A DNA stretch of 64,000 nucleotides from Polyangiaceae bacterium (GCA_020846005.1 JADLEQ010000041.1:32817-96816), one strand, 5' to 3'; shown: positions 35,031 through 48,820, counted from the first letter of the stretch. Notes: a model not told the origin generated them from the letters alone. Translations and numbers: made by a program.

Positions 35031-37182
35031 AGAAGGCGATACCGAGGTACCAGCGGAGGATCTGCGCGGAGCTCGTCTCGGACGACCCCGCCCCGAACTG
35101 CTGATCGATGCGCTCGGCCACGAGGGATGGGTAGCCGAGGCCCGCGAGGGGGAAGAGCACGCCGTACTGGAGCAGGGTGAAGAACCCGCCGAGCTTCTCG
35201 GGATCGTCGTTGAGCGCGCCGTCCTTCGCCTGGTAGTAGAGCGAGAAGTCGAGCTCGATCCCGAGATCGTGCTGGTGGCCAGGCGCCTGGATGGCCTCGG
35301 TGGCGCGAGTCCAGATGCCTGCGAAACCGCCGCCGAAGCGCTGGCCGTTGGGCTCCCGGAGGAAGTCGTACTCCACGCTGGGACGGAAGTAGTGCGTCCC
35401 CTGCACGCGGGTCAGCATGTTGCGGTGGAGGATGAGGTCGACACGGTAGTTCGGGTGAAACCGGAACGTGCTGATCGTGTCGTCGGCGAACCCGGCCTGC
35501 GGCTGCAGGCCGGTCGTCCCCGGAGTGAGGCCGCCCGAGCCGGGGACGACCTCCGCGACGTCCGGATCGCCGGACGCCCACCCGAAGTTGAAGCCGAGCC
35601 GGAGACGATCCTCGACCAACCGCTGCTCGAGCTCGGTCGCGATGCCGTACTGCTGGATCTTCCACCCCTTGCCGCCGGGCGGCCGCCGGTAGTCGAAGCC
35701 GGACGGCTGCGTGTTCTCGATGGTGCCCTGGATGGTGACGGCCTCGAACTCGAAGCGGAACTTCTCGTAGCGGAGCTGGAACCAGGCGTCCGGGATCCAG
35801 GCCGAGGCTCCCCTCCGGACGTAGCCGGCGGACACCTCGTCGCTCGTGCAGCCGAGCGCGGCCGCGCCGCTCGAGCACTGGCCGGCCGCGCCGCCCCCGG
35901 TGTCGTTCGCGAGGAGCTGTTTTCGGTGCACGACGTAGAAGCCGCCGTTCAGCACCACCTCGCCGCGGGCGAGCGCGAGCTTCGCCAAGTCCGGGTTGAG
36001 CCGCCTCACCACGGCGAACACATACTGATCGACGTCGTCGAGCTGCGCGAGATCGTAGGGCTGCGCCTGCGGGAGGGCGAGCGTGTCGCTGGTCGCCCCC
36101 TCGTTCGGGAAGTCCCACGCGCCGACGAAGTAGAGGTCGATCGACTTCACCCCGGTCAGCAGCATGATGCGATCGCTGGTCGACTGGTAGTCGTCGTCCG
36201 GGCCGTCGCCGGAGTTGGCGAGGATTCCGAGCCCCCAGTGGCTCGGCATGCGCCCGAACCGGAGCTGCCCGACCGGCGTCAGGTACTCCCCCCAGGCACG
36301 CTTCACGCGGATGCTGTCGCGGTAGCCGTTGATGCCCGCGCTCGGCGGCGACTGGTTGGAGTCGAAGGCGCCGAGGGGCGCGTAGCCGCCGCGCTTGACG
36401 ACGGAGTAGCCCCCGCCCGCTCCGGGCTCGTTGGAATACCCCTCCGGTGTGGAGCCGAGGAGCAGGTTGTCGAGGAGGTCGACCTGCGCGAGGATTCGCA
36501 GGTTGTCCGAGACGTGGATCTCAGGGTTGAGCCGCAGCCGCATGTTGGCGCCGGACTGCGTCCGGTTGCGGCACGGGAAGCCCTGAGCGGGCGGGCTCCC
36601 GGCACCGGGCGGGGTGTCGTCGTCGCCGTCCCCGACCTCGTCCGCCGTACAGCGAACCGAGGCGTCCGTCGCGCCGGCGCCGTACTGGTCGTTCATCCCG
36701 TTGTAGAGATGATCCGAGGGGACGGGCCACAGCGCCTGGTTCGGCGCGTCGATCCGACCGAGCGCGAACTCGTGGAAGACCTCGGCGCGCACGCGGAAGT
36801 AGCCGTGCAGCTCGAGCACCGGCCGCGCGTGCGACCACCAGTCCTCGGCGTACACCTCGTCGGCGTCGGGCTTGGCCTTGGGAGCGCTCGCCGGCGCCGC
36901 CGCGCCGCTCGCGGGGCGGAGCGGCATCGGCGTGAAGCCTGGACGGCCGGGTTGGCGAGGCGGTGGCTCCGGCGCCGGCGCTTCGCCCTCGGAGTCGCCG
37001 GCGGCGTCCGCGTCGTCGTCGCGCGCCTCGCCGGCGGGCGGAGCAGCGGGCGGCTCCGCGGGCTTCTCGGCGGGCGCGCCTGCGGCCGGGGGTTCCGCGG
37101 GCTTCGCCGGCACCGGCTGAGCCAGCGCTGGGCCGCCAGCCAGGACGAGGAGCGGCACGAGAGCGAGGCCCGGTCGGCGCAT
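35029..37182 (-). CDS. Large outer-membrane beta-barrel protein (possibly TIGR04551 family)
   Basis: 717 residues. Signal peptide (LVPLLVLAGGPALAQ), then a Pro/Ala/Glu-rich linker to about residue 90. The rest alternates short amphipathic strands with aromatic ends, for example LELHGYFRVRAEVFHEF, MRLRLNPEIHVSDNLRILAQVDLLD and FRFHPNYRVDLILHRNML, and ends in a terminal aromatic (RWYLGIAF), all typical of outer-membrane barrels. It resembles a family found in myxobacteria; that link is from memory. TTGACA lies at 37220-37215 as a good -35, but no matching -10 is clear. Confidence 0.72.
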   Translation of the reverse strand: MRRPGLALVPLLVLAGGPALAQPVPAKPAEPPAAGAPAEKPAEPPAAPPAGEARDDDADAAGDSEGEAPAPEPPPRQPGRPGFTPMPLRPASGAAAPASAPKAKPDADEVYAEDWWSHARPVLELHGYFRVRAEVFHEFALGRIDAPNQALWPVPSDHLYNGMNDQYGAGATDASVRCTADEVGDGDDDTPPGAGSPPAQGFPCRNRTQSGANMRLRLNPEIHVSDNLRILAQVDLLDNLLLGSTPEGYSNEPGAGGGYSVVKRGGYAPLGAFDSNQSPPSAGINGYRDSIRVKRAWGEYLTPVGQLRFGRMPSHWGLGILANSGDGPDDDYQSTSDRIMLLTGVKSIDLYFVGAWDFPNEGATSDTLALPQAQPYDLAQLDDVDQYVFAVVRRLNPDLAKLALARGEVVLNGGFYVVHRKQLLANDTGGGAAGQCSSGAAALGCTSDEVSAGYVRRGASAWIPDAWFQLRYEKFRFEFEAVTIQGTIENTQPSGFDYRRPPGGKGWKIQQYGIATELEQRLVEDRLRLGFNFGWASGDPDVAEVVPGSGGLTPGTTGLQPQAGFADDTISTFRFHPNYRVDLILHRNMLTRVQGTHYFRPSVEYDFLREPNGQRFGGGFAGIWTRATEAIQAPGHQHDLGIELDFSLYYQAKDGALNDDPEKLGGFFTLLQYGVLFPLAGLGYPSLVAERIDQQFGAGSSETSSAQILRWYLGIAF

Positions 37183-37227
37183 GGGCGTCTTCTCTCGCAC
37201 GGCGGTCGCGACACTGTCAATCGGCGC

Positions 37228-38355
37228 TCAGCGCTGCGGCCGCTCGTACGCCTCCAGGATCAGCGTCCGGATGGGCTCGAGCGTCGGCTCGCGGCCCCGG
37301 CCAGCCGCGACCGCCTGCACCAGCTCGGCGGCGCTGGCCGCGAGCGCCTGCTGGGCGACCCAGCCGTCGGTGCCCGGAAGACGGAGCGCGACGCGGAACG
37401 CCTCCCCGAGCTCCACGGCGGTCGCGAACCGCTCCTCCGCCCGCTTCGCGAGCGCCCGAGCCACCAGCGCGTCGAGCGCCGGAGGCGCCCCCGCGAGCCG
37501 GCTGGAGAGCGGCGGGGGTACGACATGGAGCTGCGCCGTCCGCACGGCGAGATCGTCCCGTTCGGCGGTGTCGAACGGCGACGCGCCGGTCAACATCTCG
37601 TAGAGCACGAGCGTCGCGGCGTAGAGATCCGCGCGCGCGTCGAGCGGTCCCCCGAGGACCTGCTCGGGGGCCATGTAGGCCGCGGTCCCCGGCGTCAGCG
37701 CCGCCGCTCCCCCCGCCTCACCGCCCGCGATCGCGACGATGCCGAAGTCGGTCAGCTTCACCAGCCCGTCGCGGCGCACCAGCACGTTGCCAGGCTTCAC
37801 GTCGCGGTGGACGAGCCCAAGCGCGTGGAGCGCCGCCAGGGCGCCGAGCAGCTGCGAGAAGTAGTGCCACGCCCGCGCGAACGGCAGGCAGGGGAGCTCC
37901 CCGGGCCGGGCCCGCGCCGCGTGGCGCGCGATCACGCGACCGAGCGGCTGACCGTCGACCAACTCCATGACGATCGCGAGCTGGCCCTCCCACTCGGTGA
38001 ACGCGACGAGCTCGACCAGGTTCGGGTGGGACAGCCGCGCCATCACGGCCGCCTCGCGCTCGAAGAGCTCCCTCGCGCGCGCCTTGCTGCGGAGGTTGGG
38101 GTGGAGGAGCTTGACCGCGACCGGGCGGGCGGGCTCGCCGGACCGGGGCCCCTGGGGGTCGTAGTAGAGCCACGCGGCGCGGACGATCCCCATCCCTCCC
38201 TCTCCGATGGGCTCGCCGAGGACGGCCGTCCCCCAGCCGAGGTCGACGGCGGGGCCGGCGCGCGGCCGATCGCCCCCGAGCGCCGTGCCGCACCGGGAGC
38301 AGAACCGCGCGAGCGGATCGCCGGATACGGAGCCGCAGCGCGCGCAGGCAGACAT
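37228..38355 (-). CDS. Soluble Ser/Thr protein kinase with N-terminal zinc ribbon
   Basis: 375 residues. Residues 4-25 are a zinc ribbon (CARCGSVSGD and FCSRCGTAL). The kinase domain (about 48-320) is complete: GEGGMG glycine loop, VAVKLL lysine, LVHRDVKPGNVLV, LTDFGIVAI and AAYMAPEQ. No membrane helix is present, unlike many bacterial Hanks-type kinases. The zinc ribbon resembles that of the FHA protein at 9737, suggesting they share a partner or localisation. TATCGT ends 9 bases before the ATG, and the OmpA gene is divergent. Confidence 0.9.
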   Translation of the reverse strand: MSACARCGSVSGDPLARFCSRCGTALGGDRPRAGPAVDLGWGTAVLGEPIGEGGMGIVRAAWLYYDPQGPRSGEPARPVAVKLLHPNLRSKARARELFEREAAVMARLSHPNLVELVAFTEWEGQLAIVMELVDGQPLGRVIARHAARARPGELPCLPFARAWHYFSQLLGALAALHALGLVHRDVKPGNVLVRRDGLVKLTDFGIVAIAGGEAGGAAALTPGTAAYMAPEQVLGGPLDARADLYAATLVLYEMLTGASPFDTAERDDLAVRTAQLHVVPPPLSSRLAGAPPALDALVARALAKRAEERFATAVELGEAFRVALRLPGTDGWVAQQALAASAAELVQAVAAGRGREPTLEPIRTLILEAYERPQR

Positions 38356-38364
38356 GGCGCTGGA

Positions 38365-38370
38365 ACGATA
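38365..38370 (-). promoter_or_regulatory. -10-like box of the zinc-ribbon kinase gene
   Basis: TATCGT (38370-38365) ends 9 bases before ATG 38355, predicting a leader of only a few bases. The rest of the 193-base divergent gap to 38549 holds nothing clear except the hairpin at 38519. Confidence 0.4.
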
Positions 38371-38518
38371 GCCGATGCCCGGCGACCCCCTGGCGCGCGG
38401 GGGCCAGGCCCCGCCGAGCGCCGGGCCGGGCCGCCCGACCGCGCACCAGGGGACACGCAGCCGGAACGGAAAGGGCGGTTGCGGACGGCGCGCAATTCGT
38501 GTGAGCCTTGGCTCGGCT

Positions 38519-38535
38519 GCGACCGCTCCGGTCGC
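38519..38535 (+). promoter_or_regulatory. Hairpin just before the OmpA-type gene start
   Basis: GCGACCG and CGGTCGC form a 7-bp stem with a 3-base loop, 13 bases before ATG 38549, in the expected 5' leader. It could affect mRNA stability or translation of an abundant outer-membrane protein. Confidence 0.4.
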
Positions 38536-38548
38536 GCGTGGTGTTCCC

Positions 38549-40449
<1,901 letters not shown>

Positions 40450-40453
<4 letters not shown>

Positions 40454-41001
40454 CCCGCCCGCCCCTCGCCGCGCTGAGCGCGCTGCTCGCCGCCCTCGCC
40501 CTGGCGCCCCTCCCGGCCTGCGGCGGCGCGGGGGCGCTCGGCGCCGGCGCGGACTCGACGGAGGAGCACCCGCTGGTCGGCGTGCAGGCGCCGGATTTCG
40601 AGCTCCCGCTGGAGAGCGGCGGCAGCGGCTCGGTGACCCTCTCCGCGCTCTCCGGCAAGGTGGTGCTCGTCGACTTCTGGGCGACGTGGTGCAAGCCGTG
40701 CAAGGCGTCCTTCCCAGAGTATCAGCGCCTCCAAGCGCAGCACCCCGAGGACTTCGTCGTGGTCGCCGTGAGCGTCGACGAGCAGCGCGAGGGGATCGCC
40801 GGCTTCGCGCGGGACACCGGCGCGAAATTCCTGGTGGCGTGGGACGACGGGCAGGCGGTCTCCAAGGCTTGGTCGCCGGCGACGATGCCGACGGCCTACC
40901 TGATCGACCGGGCTGGCGTCGTCCGCCACGTCCACGCGGGCTTCCGGGACGGTGACGCGGCGAAGATCGCCGCGCGGGTCGACGCGCTCCTCGCAGAGTA
41001 G
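40450..41001 (+). CDS. TlpA/ResA-type thioredoxin lipoprotein
   Basis: 183 residues. Signal peptide with lipobox LPAC, then a thioredoxin fold with active site WATWCKPCKASFPEY (near 77-91) and cis-Pro region ATMPTAYLIDRAG. Such proteins reduce or exchange periplasmic disulfides. The ATG overlaps the stop of the OmpA/TSP3 gene (ATGA), so they are coupled. Since the OmpA-type repeats are Cys-rich (DGCP, DQCP), this enzyme may be their redox partner; that is inference. Confidence 0.88.
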
Positions 41002-41207
41002 CCGGCGCGGGCGGAGCGCCACGCGAGCTCGCCATCCGCCGCGCCGCGGCACCCACGCCGGCCCCCCATGTGGGTGGAGCGCATCGCGTGTCGGTCGAGC
41101 TGCCACCAAAGTGAGCCCCTCGGCGGCTGAATGCTTGATCGGAGGGGGGACTTCGGGGCATCCGATCGTACCAGCGAGGACGGCGCTCGCGCCGATCTCG
41201 CCTCCGC

Positions 41208-42020
41208 ATGCGACGCCTCCTCCGCATCCTGGCTCTCGCGCTCGCCGTGCTCTTCGCCGGCAGCGCCAGCGCAGGCTCGACGGTCCCTGAGCTGATCGAG
41301 CGACTCGCCCGCGGGGAGGACTTCCGCGTCCGCGTGCAGGCCGCGCTCGACCTGGGCAAGTCGAGGGCGCCCGAGGCGAGGGAGCCGCTCGAGCGCGCGC
41401 TCGACGACGGCAACGCCGCCGTCCGCGCGTCCGCGGCCGCCGCGCTCAAGGTGCTCGGAGACCGCCGCGCGCTCCCGGCGCTCGAGCGGCACCGGGACGA
41501 CGAGTCGGCCCCGGTCCGCGCCGCCGTGAAGCGCGCGATCGCGCACCTGGAGGCGCAGCAGCCCAGCGGAGCCGGCAAGCCGAGGGTGCTCGTGAAGATG
41601 GGCAAGGTCACGACGAAGGAGCCCAAGCTCGGCGTCGAGCTCGGCGCGGTGGAGTCGACGTCGCGCGAGCGGCTGGGTGCCATCCCGGGGGTGGGGATGC
41701 TCTCGGACGACGCGGACCCGAAGGCAGAGAGCAAGAAGGCGAAGGTCCCGGCCGTGCTCGTCACCGGTCGACTGAAGCGTCTGACGGAGACGAAGTCCGG
41801 CAGCGAGGTGGAGTTCGCCGCGGCGGTCGAGTTCATGGTGCACCGTCTGCCCGAGCAGTCGATCGCGGGGACGGTGAGCGGATCGGCGCGCACGACCGCG
41901 AGCGTGGCGGAGACGCGGGACAAGGCGCGGGCCGCGGAGCTCCGCCGCACGGTCCTCTTCGCCGCGGTGGAGAGCGCGCTGAAGCGCGCCCCGGCGGCGC
42001 TGCTCGCCGCCGCGAAGTAG
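41208..42020 (+). CDS. Exported HEAT-repeat protein
   Basis: 270 residues. Signal peptide (ILALALAVLFAGSASA). Residues about 28-118 are HEAT-like helical repeats (VRVQAALDLGKSRAPEAREPLERAL, VRASAAAALKVLGDRRALPALERH, VRAAVKRAIAHLE). The C-terminal half, with VLVTGRLKRLTE and VEFAAAVEFMVH, is probably beta and of unknown fold. It is likely periplasmic and mediates protein contacts. The 206 bases before it hold no recognisable gene or promoter. Confidence 0.7.
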   Translation: MRRLLRILALALAVLFAGSASAGSTVPELIERLARGEDFRVRVQAALDLGKSRAPEAREPLERALDDGNAAVRASAAAALKVLGDRRALPALERHRDDESAPVRAAVKRAIAHLEAQQPSGAGKPRVLVKMGKVTTKEPKLGVELGAVESTSRERLGAIPGVGMLSDDADPKAESKKAKVPAVLVTGRLKRLTETKSGSEVEFAAAVEFMVHRLPEQSIAGTVSGSARTTASVAETRDKARAAELRRTVLFAAVESALKRAPAALLAAAK

Positions 42021-42063
42021 CCCGACACGCCTGGCGGCGTCCGGCTACGATGCGACGGGCCCC

Positions 42064-43194
42064 ATGCGCGTGCTCTTCGTCTCGAAGCCTTTCGCGCGGC
42101 CGTTCCACGATGGCACGCTGTGCCTGGTGCGCGACGTGGCGACCGGCCTCCGGCGCTGGGACGCGCGCCTCCTCGGCGTGCGAGGCGCGCCGGTGGCGGG
42201 CCTGGGCGCCCGTGTGGAGGTGCTGCCCGCGTACGCCGACCGTGGCCGGTTCGCCCCGGCCGTGTCAGCGAACGCGCGCATCGCAGCGTGGCTCGCGCTC
42301 CACGGGAGCGCCGACCTCTGGCACTTCGTCTTCGCCCCGAACCCTCGGGCGAGCCACGTCGGACGCGCCCTCACCCGGCTCCGCCGGGTGCCGTCCGTGC
42401 AGACGGTCGCGTCGCCGCCGCGCTCGTTCGACCACCCCGCGGCGCTGCTCTTCGGTGACGCCGTCGTGGTGCAGAGCGAGCACACGAAGCGCGCGTTCGA
42501 GGAGGCGTTCGAGCGCGCGGGTACGCCGTCGCGGCGGCGGGCGCCGCTCTGGGTCGTCCCGCCCCCGCTCGGACCGGTCTCCGCCCGCGCACCGGAGGCG
42601 CAGGCCGCGGTGCGGCGAGCGCTGGAGCTCGAACCGAGCGCCCCGGTGCTGGTCTACCCCGGCGATCTCGAGACGAGCCGCGGCGCCGAGACGTTCGCTC
42701 GGCTCGCGGAGTCCCTCGCGGCGACGCACCCCGCGCTCCGCTTCGTCTTCGCCTACCGCGCCAAGACACCGGAGGCGGACCGGATCGCCGAGCGCCTCAG
42801 GCGGCGCCTCCCACCGGCGAGCGTGCGGGTGACCCGAGACCTGCCGGACGTGCTGGCGCTCGTCGCCACGTCGAGCGCCGTGGTGTTCCCGGTGGACGAC
42901 CTCACGGGCAAGGTGGACCTGCCCATCGTGCTGCTGGAGGCGATGGCGCTCGGCGTGCCGGTCGTGACGCTCGACCATGGGCCGCTCGCCGAGCTGGACG
43001 GGCCGCTCCGGCTGCCGCTCGGCGATGACGACGCGCTCGCGCGCGCGGTGCTGGCGATGCTCAACGACGACGCAGGTCGGGCGCCCGTGGTGGCGGCCCA
43101 GCGCGCGGCGATCCACGCCCGGCACGCCTCCGCTTCCGTCGCGGCGCGGTACGAGGAAATCTACGACGACGTCATCGCCCGGCGGCCGCGGTGA
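42064..43194 (+). CDS. Glycosyltransferase family 4 (GT-B fold)
   Basis: 376 residues. N-terminal MRVLFVSKPFARPFHDG, middle VLVYPGDLETSRGAETF and the C-terminal donor-binding motif PIVLLEAMALGVPVVTLDHGPLAEL (with the conserved E-x-x-A-x-G-x-P) identify a GT4 enzyme. The sugar and acceptor are unknown. It is cytosolic or membrane-peripheral. TACGAT ends 12 bases before the ATG, giving a very short leader. Confidence 0.87.
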   Translation: MRVLFVSKPFARPFHDGTLCLVRDVATGLRRWDARLLGVRGAPVAGLGARVEVLPAYADRGRFAPAVSANARIAAWLALHGSADLWHFVFAPNPRASHVGRALTRLRRVPSVQTVASPPRSFDHPAALLFGDAVVVQSEHTKRAFEEAFERAGTPSRRRAPLWVVPPPLGPVSARAPEAQAAVRRALELEPSAPVLVYPGDLETSRGAETFARLAESLAATHPALRFVFAYRAKTPEADRIAERLRRRLPPASVRVTRDLPDVLALVATSSAVVFPVDDLTGKVDLPIVLLEAMALGVPVVTLDHGPLAELDGPLRLPLGDDDALARAVLAMLNDDAGRAPVVAAQRAAIHARHASASVAARYEEIYDDVIARRPR

Positions 43195-43282
43195 CGCACG
43201 GTGCCGTCTCCGGCCGGCCGGCGCCCGCGCGCCGGCCAGCGAATCGAGGCGACGTCGCCGTGCGGCCGCGCCACGGCGCGCG

Positions 43283-43288
43283 TAGGCT
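43283..43288 (+). promoter_or_regulatory. -10-like box upstream of the enoyl-CoA hydratase gene
   Basis: TAGGCT would start transcription near 43295, about 33 bases before ATG 43328. This is the only recognisable element in the 133-base gap. Confidence 0.3.
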
Positions 43289-43327
43289 CCGGACGCCGCC
43301 CGGCGCGCCCGTGCGGGGCGGCCCCCG

Positions 43328-44067
43328 ATGAGCGTCCACCTCGAACCCAACGGACCCGCGCGCGTCCTCACGCTCGATCGCCCGGAGCGTCGCAACGCCG
43401 TGGACCGCGCAACCGCGTCCGCGCTCGCCGCCGCGTTCGAGGCGTTCGAGGCCGACGCGGAGGCGCGCGTCCTCGTCGTGACGGGCGCAGGGGGAGCGTT
43501 CTGCGCCGGCGCCGATCTCGTGGCGCTCGACAACGACGTGACGGCGCCCGGCGGGCCCATGGGGTTCACGCGGTGGGCGGCGCGCAAGCCGACGATCGCC
43601 GCGATCGAGGGGCCCTGCGTCGCCGGGGGGCTCGAGATCGCCCTGTGGTGCGATCTCCGTGTCGCGGCTGACTCCGCCACCTTCGGCTGCCTCGAGCGCC
43701 GTTGGGGCGTCCCGCTGATCGACGGCGGCACCCAGCGGCTTCCTCGGGTCGTCGGGCTGGGTCGCGCGCTCGACCTCATCCTGACCGGTCGCACGGTCTC
43801 GGCCCAGGAGGCCATCGGCATGGGGCTGGTGAGCCGCGTCGTCTCGCACGGGGGGGCGCTCGGCGCCGCGCTCGCGCTGGCGCACGAGGTCGCGGCTCAC
43901 CCGTGGCGCTGCCTCGTCGCCGATCGGGCGAGCGCGTACCACGCGCTCGAGTCACCGCTCGCGGCAGGCCTCGCGCTCGAGGCCGAGGGAGGCGCCGCGG
44001 TCCTCGACGAAGCAGCGCTCGGGGCGGCGCGCTTCGCCCGCGGCGCCGGCCGGCACGGGAGGCAGCC

Positions 44068-44071
<4 letters not shown>
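43328..44071 (+). CDS. Enoyl-CoA hydratase/isomerase family protein
   Basis: 247 residues. Crotonase signature: RPERRNAVDRATASAL, VVTGAGGAFCAGADLVAL (CoA/oxyanion loop) and GPCVAGGLEIALWCDLRVA, with the Glu of AGGLE at a catalytic-type position, then FGCLERRWGVPLIDGGTQRLPR. The exact reaction (hydratase, isomerase or other) cannot be set. Its stop overlaps the GTG start of the Ser/Thr kinase gene downstream. Confidence 0.87.
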
Positions 44072-46080
<2,009 letters not shown>

Positions 46081-46093
46081 CGCCCCCGGGCCG

Positions 46094-46114
46094 GCCGGCG
46101 CCGAGGCGCCCGGC
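46094..46114 (+). terminator. Possible terminator after the membrane kinase gene
   Basis: GCCGGCGCC and GGCGCCCGGC pair with one bulged base, 14 bases after the kinase stop; no U-run. Confidence 0.3.
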
Positions 46115-46138
46115 TCTCGTGCTAGAGCGTCGCGCCGC

Positions 46139-48805
46139 ATGACCCGGACCGCCGCCGAGCTCCGCCGCACGTTCCTGGACTTCTTCTCCGCCCGCGATCA
46201 CGAGGTCGTGGCGTCGGGGCCGTTGGTGCCGCCGAACGACCCCTCGCTGCTCTTCGCGAACGCCGGGATGGTCCAGTTCAAGGACGTCTTCACCGGTCGC
46301 GACCAGCGGCCGCGGCGCCGCGCCACCAGCAGCCAGAAGTGCATCCGGATCAGCGGCAAGCACAACGACCTCGAGGCCGTGGGGCCCTCCCCGCGTCACC
46401 ACACCTTCTTCGAGATGCTCGGCAACTTCTCCTTCGGCGACTACTTCAAGGAGGAGGCGATCGTGTTCGCGTGGGACCTCCTCGTGAAGGAGCTCGGCCT
46501 CGACCGCGACCGGCTCATCTGCACGTACTTCGCCGGCGCCGAGGGCGTCCCGACGGACGACTTCGCCCGCGACCTCTGGAAGAAGCTCACGGGCTTCGGC
46601 GACGACCGCGTCCGCGGCTGCGGGATGGCCGACAACTTCTGGCAGATGGGCGAGACCGGCCCGTGCGGCCCCTCGAGCGAGATCTACTACTGCTTCGGCC
46701 CTCTGGACGCCTCCCGCTTCGGCGAAGAGCAGACCCCGGAGGGGCACGGCTGGATGGAGATCTGGAACCTGGTCTTCATGCAGTTCGAGCGCTCGCTCGT
46801 CGGCGGTGAGGCTCGCCTCGCGCCGCTCCCCGCCCCGAGCATCGACACCGGCGCCGGTCTCGAGCGCCTCGCCAGCGTCGTGCAGGGCGAGACGAGCAAC
46901 TACCACACCGATCTCCTGCTGGCGTTGGTCGAGCGCGCGGCCGAGCTGGCCGGCAAGCGCTACGGGCGCAGCTCGTCCGCGGACGACACGAGCTGTCGCG
47001 TCATCGCGGACCACGCGCGGACGACGGCGTTCCTCATCGCCGAGGGCATCCTCCCGGACCGCGCGGAGCGCGCGTACGTGCTCAGGCGGGTGATGCGCCG
47101 CGCGATCCGACACGGTCACCGCCTCGGCATCGAGCGGCCGTTCCTCCACGAGGTGACGCAGGCCGTCGTCGAGCTGATGGGCGCGGACTACCCCGAGCTG
47201 ACGCGGCGGCGCGATCTCATCCTGAGCGTGACCGAGCAGGAGGAGGTCCGCTTCCGCGCCACCATCGAGCGCGGCCTGGGGCTCCTCGACGAGCGGTTCG
47301 CCGCGCTCGACGCCGCGGGCACCCGCGAGCTCGCCGGCGGCGACGCCTTCATGCTCTACGACACCTACGGGTTTCCAGTCGATTTGACGCGCGTCATCGC
47401 CGAGGAGCGGGGCTACACGGTGGACGAGCCGGGGTACGAGGCCGCGCTCGAGGAGGCGCGCCGCCGCTCCGACTTCAAGGGGGCCGAGCAGGCCGTCGAG
47501 GGCGCGCACCGAGACGCGCTCGCCCTCGTCCCGGGGGGGGAGGTCCGCTTCTCGGGCTACGATCGCGACCACGACACGTCGGCCGTCGTCGCGCTGCTCG
47601 TGGCCGGGCAGCTCGTCGAGCGGATCGACGAGGGCGCCGAGGCCGAGGTGGTCGTGTCGCGGACCCCGTTCTACGCGGAGTCGGGCGGTCAGGTGGGAGA
47701 CTCCGGAGAGATCACGGGCCCCGGGGCCAGCTTCGTCGTGCGCGACACCCAGCGCCCGCTGGCCGGCCTGGTCGTCCACCGCGGGGTCGCCGCGAGGGGC
47801 AGCCTCGCGCTCGGCGACGAGGTCCGCCTCTGCATCGACGCCGGCCGCCGCGAGGCGACCCGGCGCAACCACTCTGCGACGCACCTCCTCCACCTCGCGC
47901 TGCGCGGGGTCGTGGGTGAGCACGCGCAGCAGAAGGGATCGCTGGTCGGCCCGGATCGCCTGCGCTTCGACTTCACCAGTGGGCGTGCGCTCTCCGCGGA
48001 GGAGCTCGGGAAGATCGAGGACGAGGTGAACCGCCGGATCCTGCTGGACTCGCCGGTCGTGACCGAGGTGCTCGATCTCGCTCAGGCCCGCGAGCGCGGC
48101 GCCGTGATGATCTTCGAGGAGAAGTACGGCGATGTGGTGCGCATGCTCACCATGGGCGACTCGGTGGAGCTCTGCGGCGGCACGCACGCGCGGAGCACGG
48201 GTGAGCTCGGCCTGTTCAAGATCACGAGCGAACAGGGCGTCGCGGCTGGCGTGCGGCGGATCCAGGCGACGACCGGGCTCGGCTCACTCGCGTACGTGCG
48301 TGAGGTCGAGGGGCGGCTCGCCGACGCGGCGGCGCGCGCCAAGACCTCGCCGGCGCTCCTCGGCGAGAAGCTCGAGCGGATGATCCTCCACGAGCGCGCC
48401 CTCGAGAAGAAGCTCGACGAGCTGGAGCGCAAGGTGGCCGCGGGCGGCGGGCTGGATGCCCTGCTCGCCGGGGCGCGCGACCAGGGCGGGTTCAAGGTGC
48501 TCGGCGCGCGCACCGAGGTGACCGACCGCTCCGCGCTGCGCGAGCTCGCCGAGCAGCTCCGCGACAAGCTCGGCGAGTCGATCGTGCTCCTCGGTTCGGT
48601 GGCGGACGACAAGGCGCAGCTCGTCCTCACCGTGTCCAAGAGCCTGGCTGGCCGATTCCCCGCCGGTCAGCTCATCCGCCCGCTCGCCGCGCACGTCGGC
48701 GGCAGCGGCGGCGGCCGCCCGGACATGGCGCAGGCCGGGGGCACGGAGATCGCGGCGCTCGACCGCGCGCTCGCGGCCCTCCATGACGAGGTCGCGAAGC
48801 TCTGA
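46139..48805 (+). CDS. alaS: Alanyl-tRNA synthetase
   Basis: 888 residues, the full length. The class II catalytic core has NDPSLLFANAGMVQFKDVF, SSQKCIRISGKHNDLEAVG, HHTFFEMLGNFSFGDYF and TGPCGPSSEIYY. The editing domain has the zinc-binding HSATHLLHLAL and ELCGGTHARSTGE, with the C-terminal C-Ala region ending GSGGGRPDMAQAGG. It charges tRNA-Ala. TAGAGC ends 10 bases before the ATG. It converges on dtd, another guard against mischarged tRNA. Confidence 0.97.
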   Translation: MTRTAAELRRTFLDFFSARDHEVVASGPLVPPNDPSLLFANAGMVQFKDVFTGRDQRPRRRATSSQKCIRISGKHNDLEAVGPSPRHHTFFEMLGNFSFGDYFKEEAIVFAWDLLVKELGLDRDRLICTYFAGAEGVPTDDFARDLWKKLTGFGDDRVRGCGMADNFWQMGETGPCGPSSEIYYCFGPLDASRFGEEQTPEGHGWMEIWNLVFMQFERSLVGGEARLAPLPAPSIDTGAGLERLASVVQGETSNYHTDLLLALVERAAELAGKRYGRSSSADDTSCRVIADHARTTAFLIAEGILPDRAERAYVLRRVMRRAIRHGHRLGIERPFLHEVTQAVVELMGADYPELTRRRDLILSVTEQEEVRFRATIERGLGLLDERFAALDAAGTRELAGGDAFMLYDTYGFPVDLTRVIAEERGYTVDEPGYEAALEEARRRSDFKGAEQAVEGAHRDALALVPGGEVRFSGYDRDHDTSAVVALLVAGQLVERIDEGAEAEVVVSRTPFYAESGGQVGDSGEITGPGASFVVRDTQRPLAGLVVHRGVAARGSLALGDEVRLCIDAGRREATRRNHSATHLLHLALRGVVGEHAQQKGSLVGPDRLRFDFTSGRALSAEELGKIEDEVNRRILLDSPVVTEVLDLAQARERGAVMIFEEKYGDVVRMLTMGDSVELCGGTHARSTGELGLFKITSEQGVAAGVRRIQATTGLGSLAYVREVEGRLADAAARAKTSPALLGEKLERMILHERALEKKLDELERKVAAGGGLDALLAGARDQGGFKVLGARTEVTDRSALRELAEQLRDKLGESIVLLGSVADDKAQLVLTVSKSLAGRFPAGQLIRPLAAHVGGSGGGRPDMAQAGGTEIAALDRALAALHDEVAKL

Positions 48806-48820
48806 GCGCCGCGACGCCAG

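Noticed and set aside
41002..41207. Possible small gene or RNA before the HEAT-repeat gene
   Set aside because: No frame with coding-like composition, no tRNA-like fold and no promoter seen.
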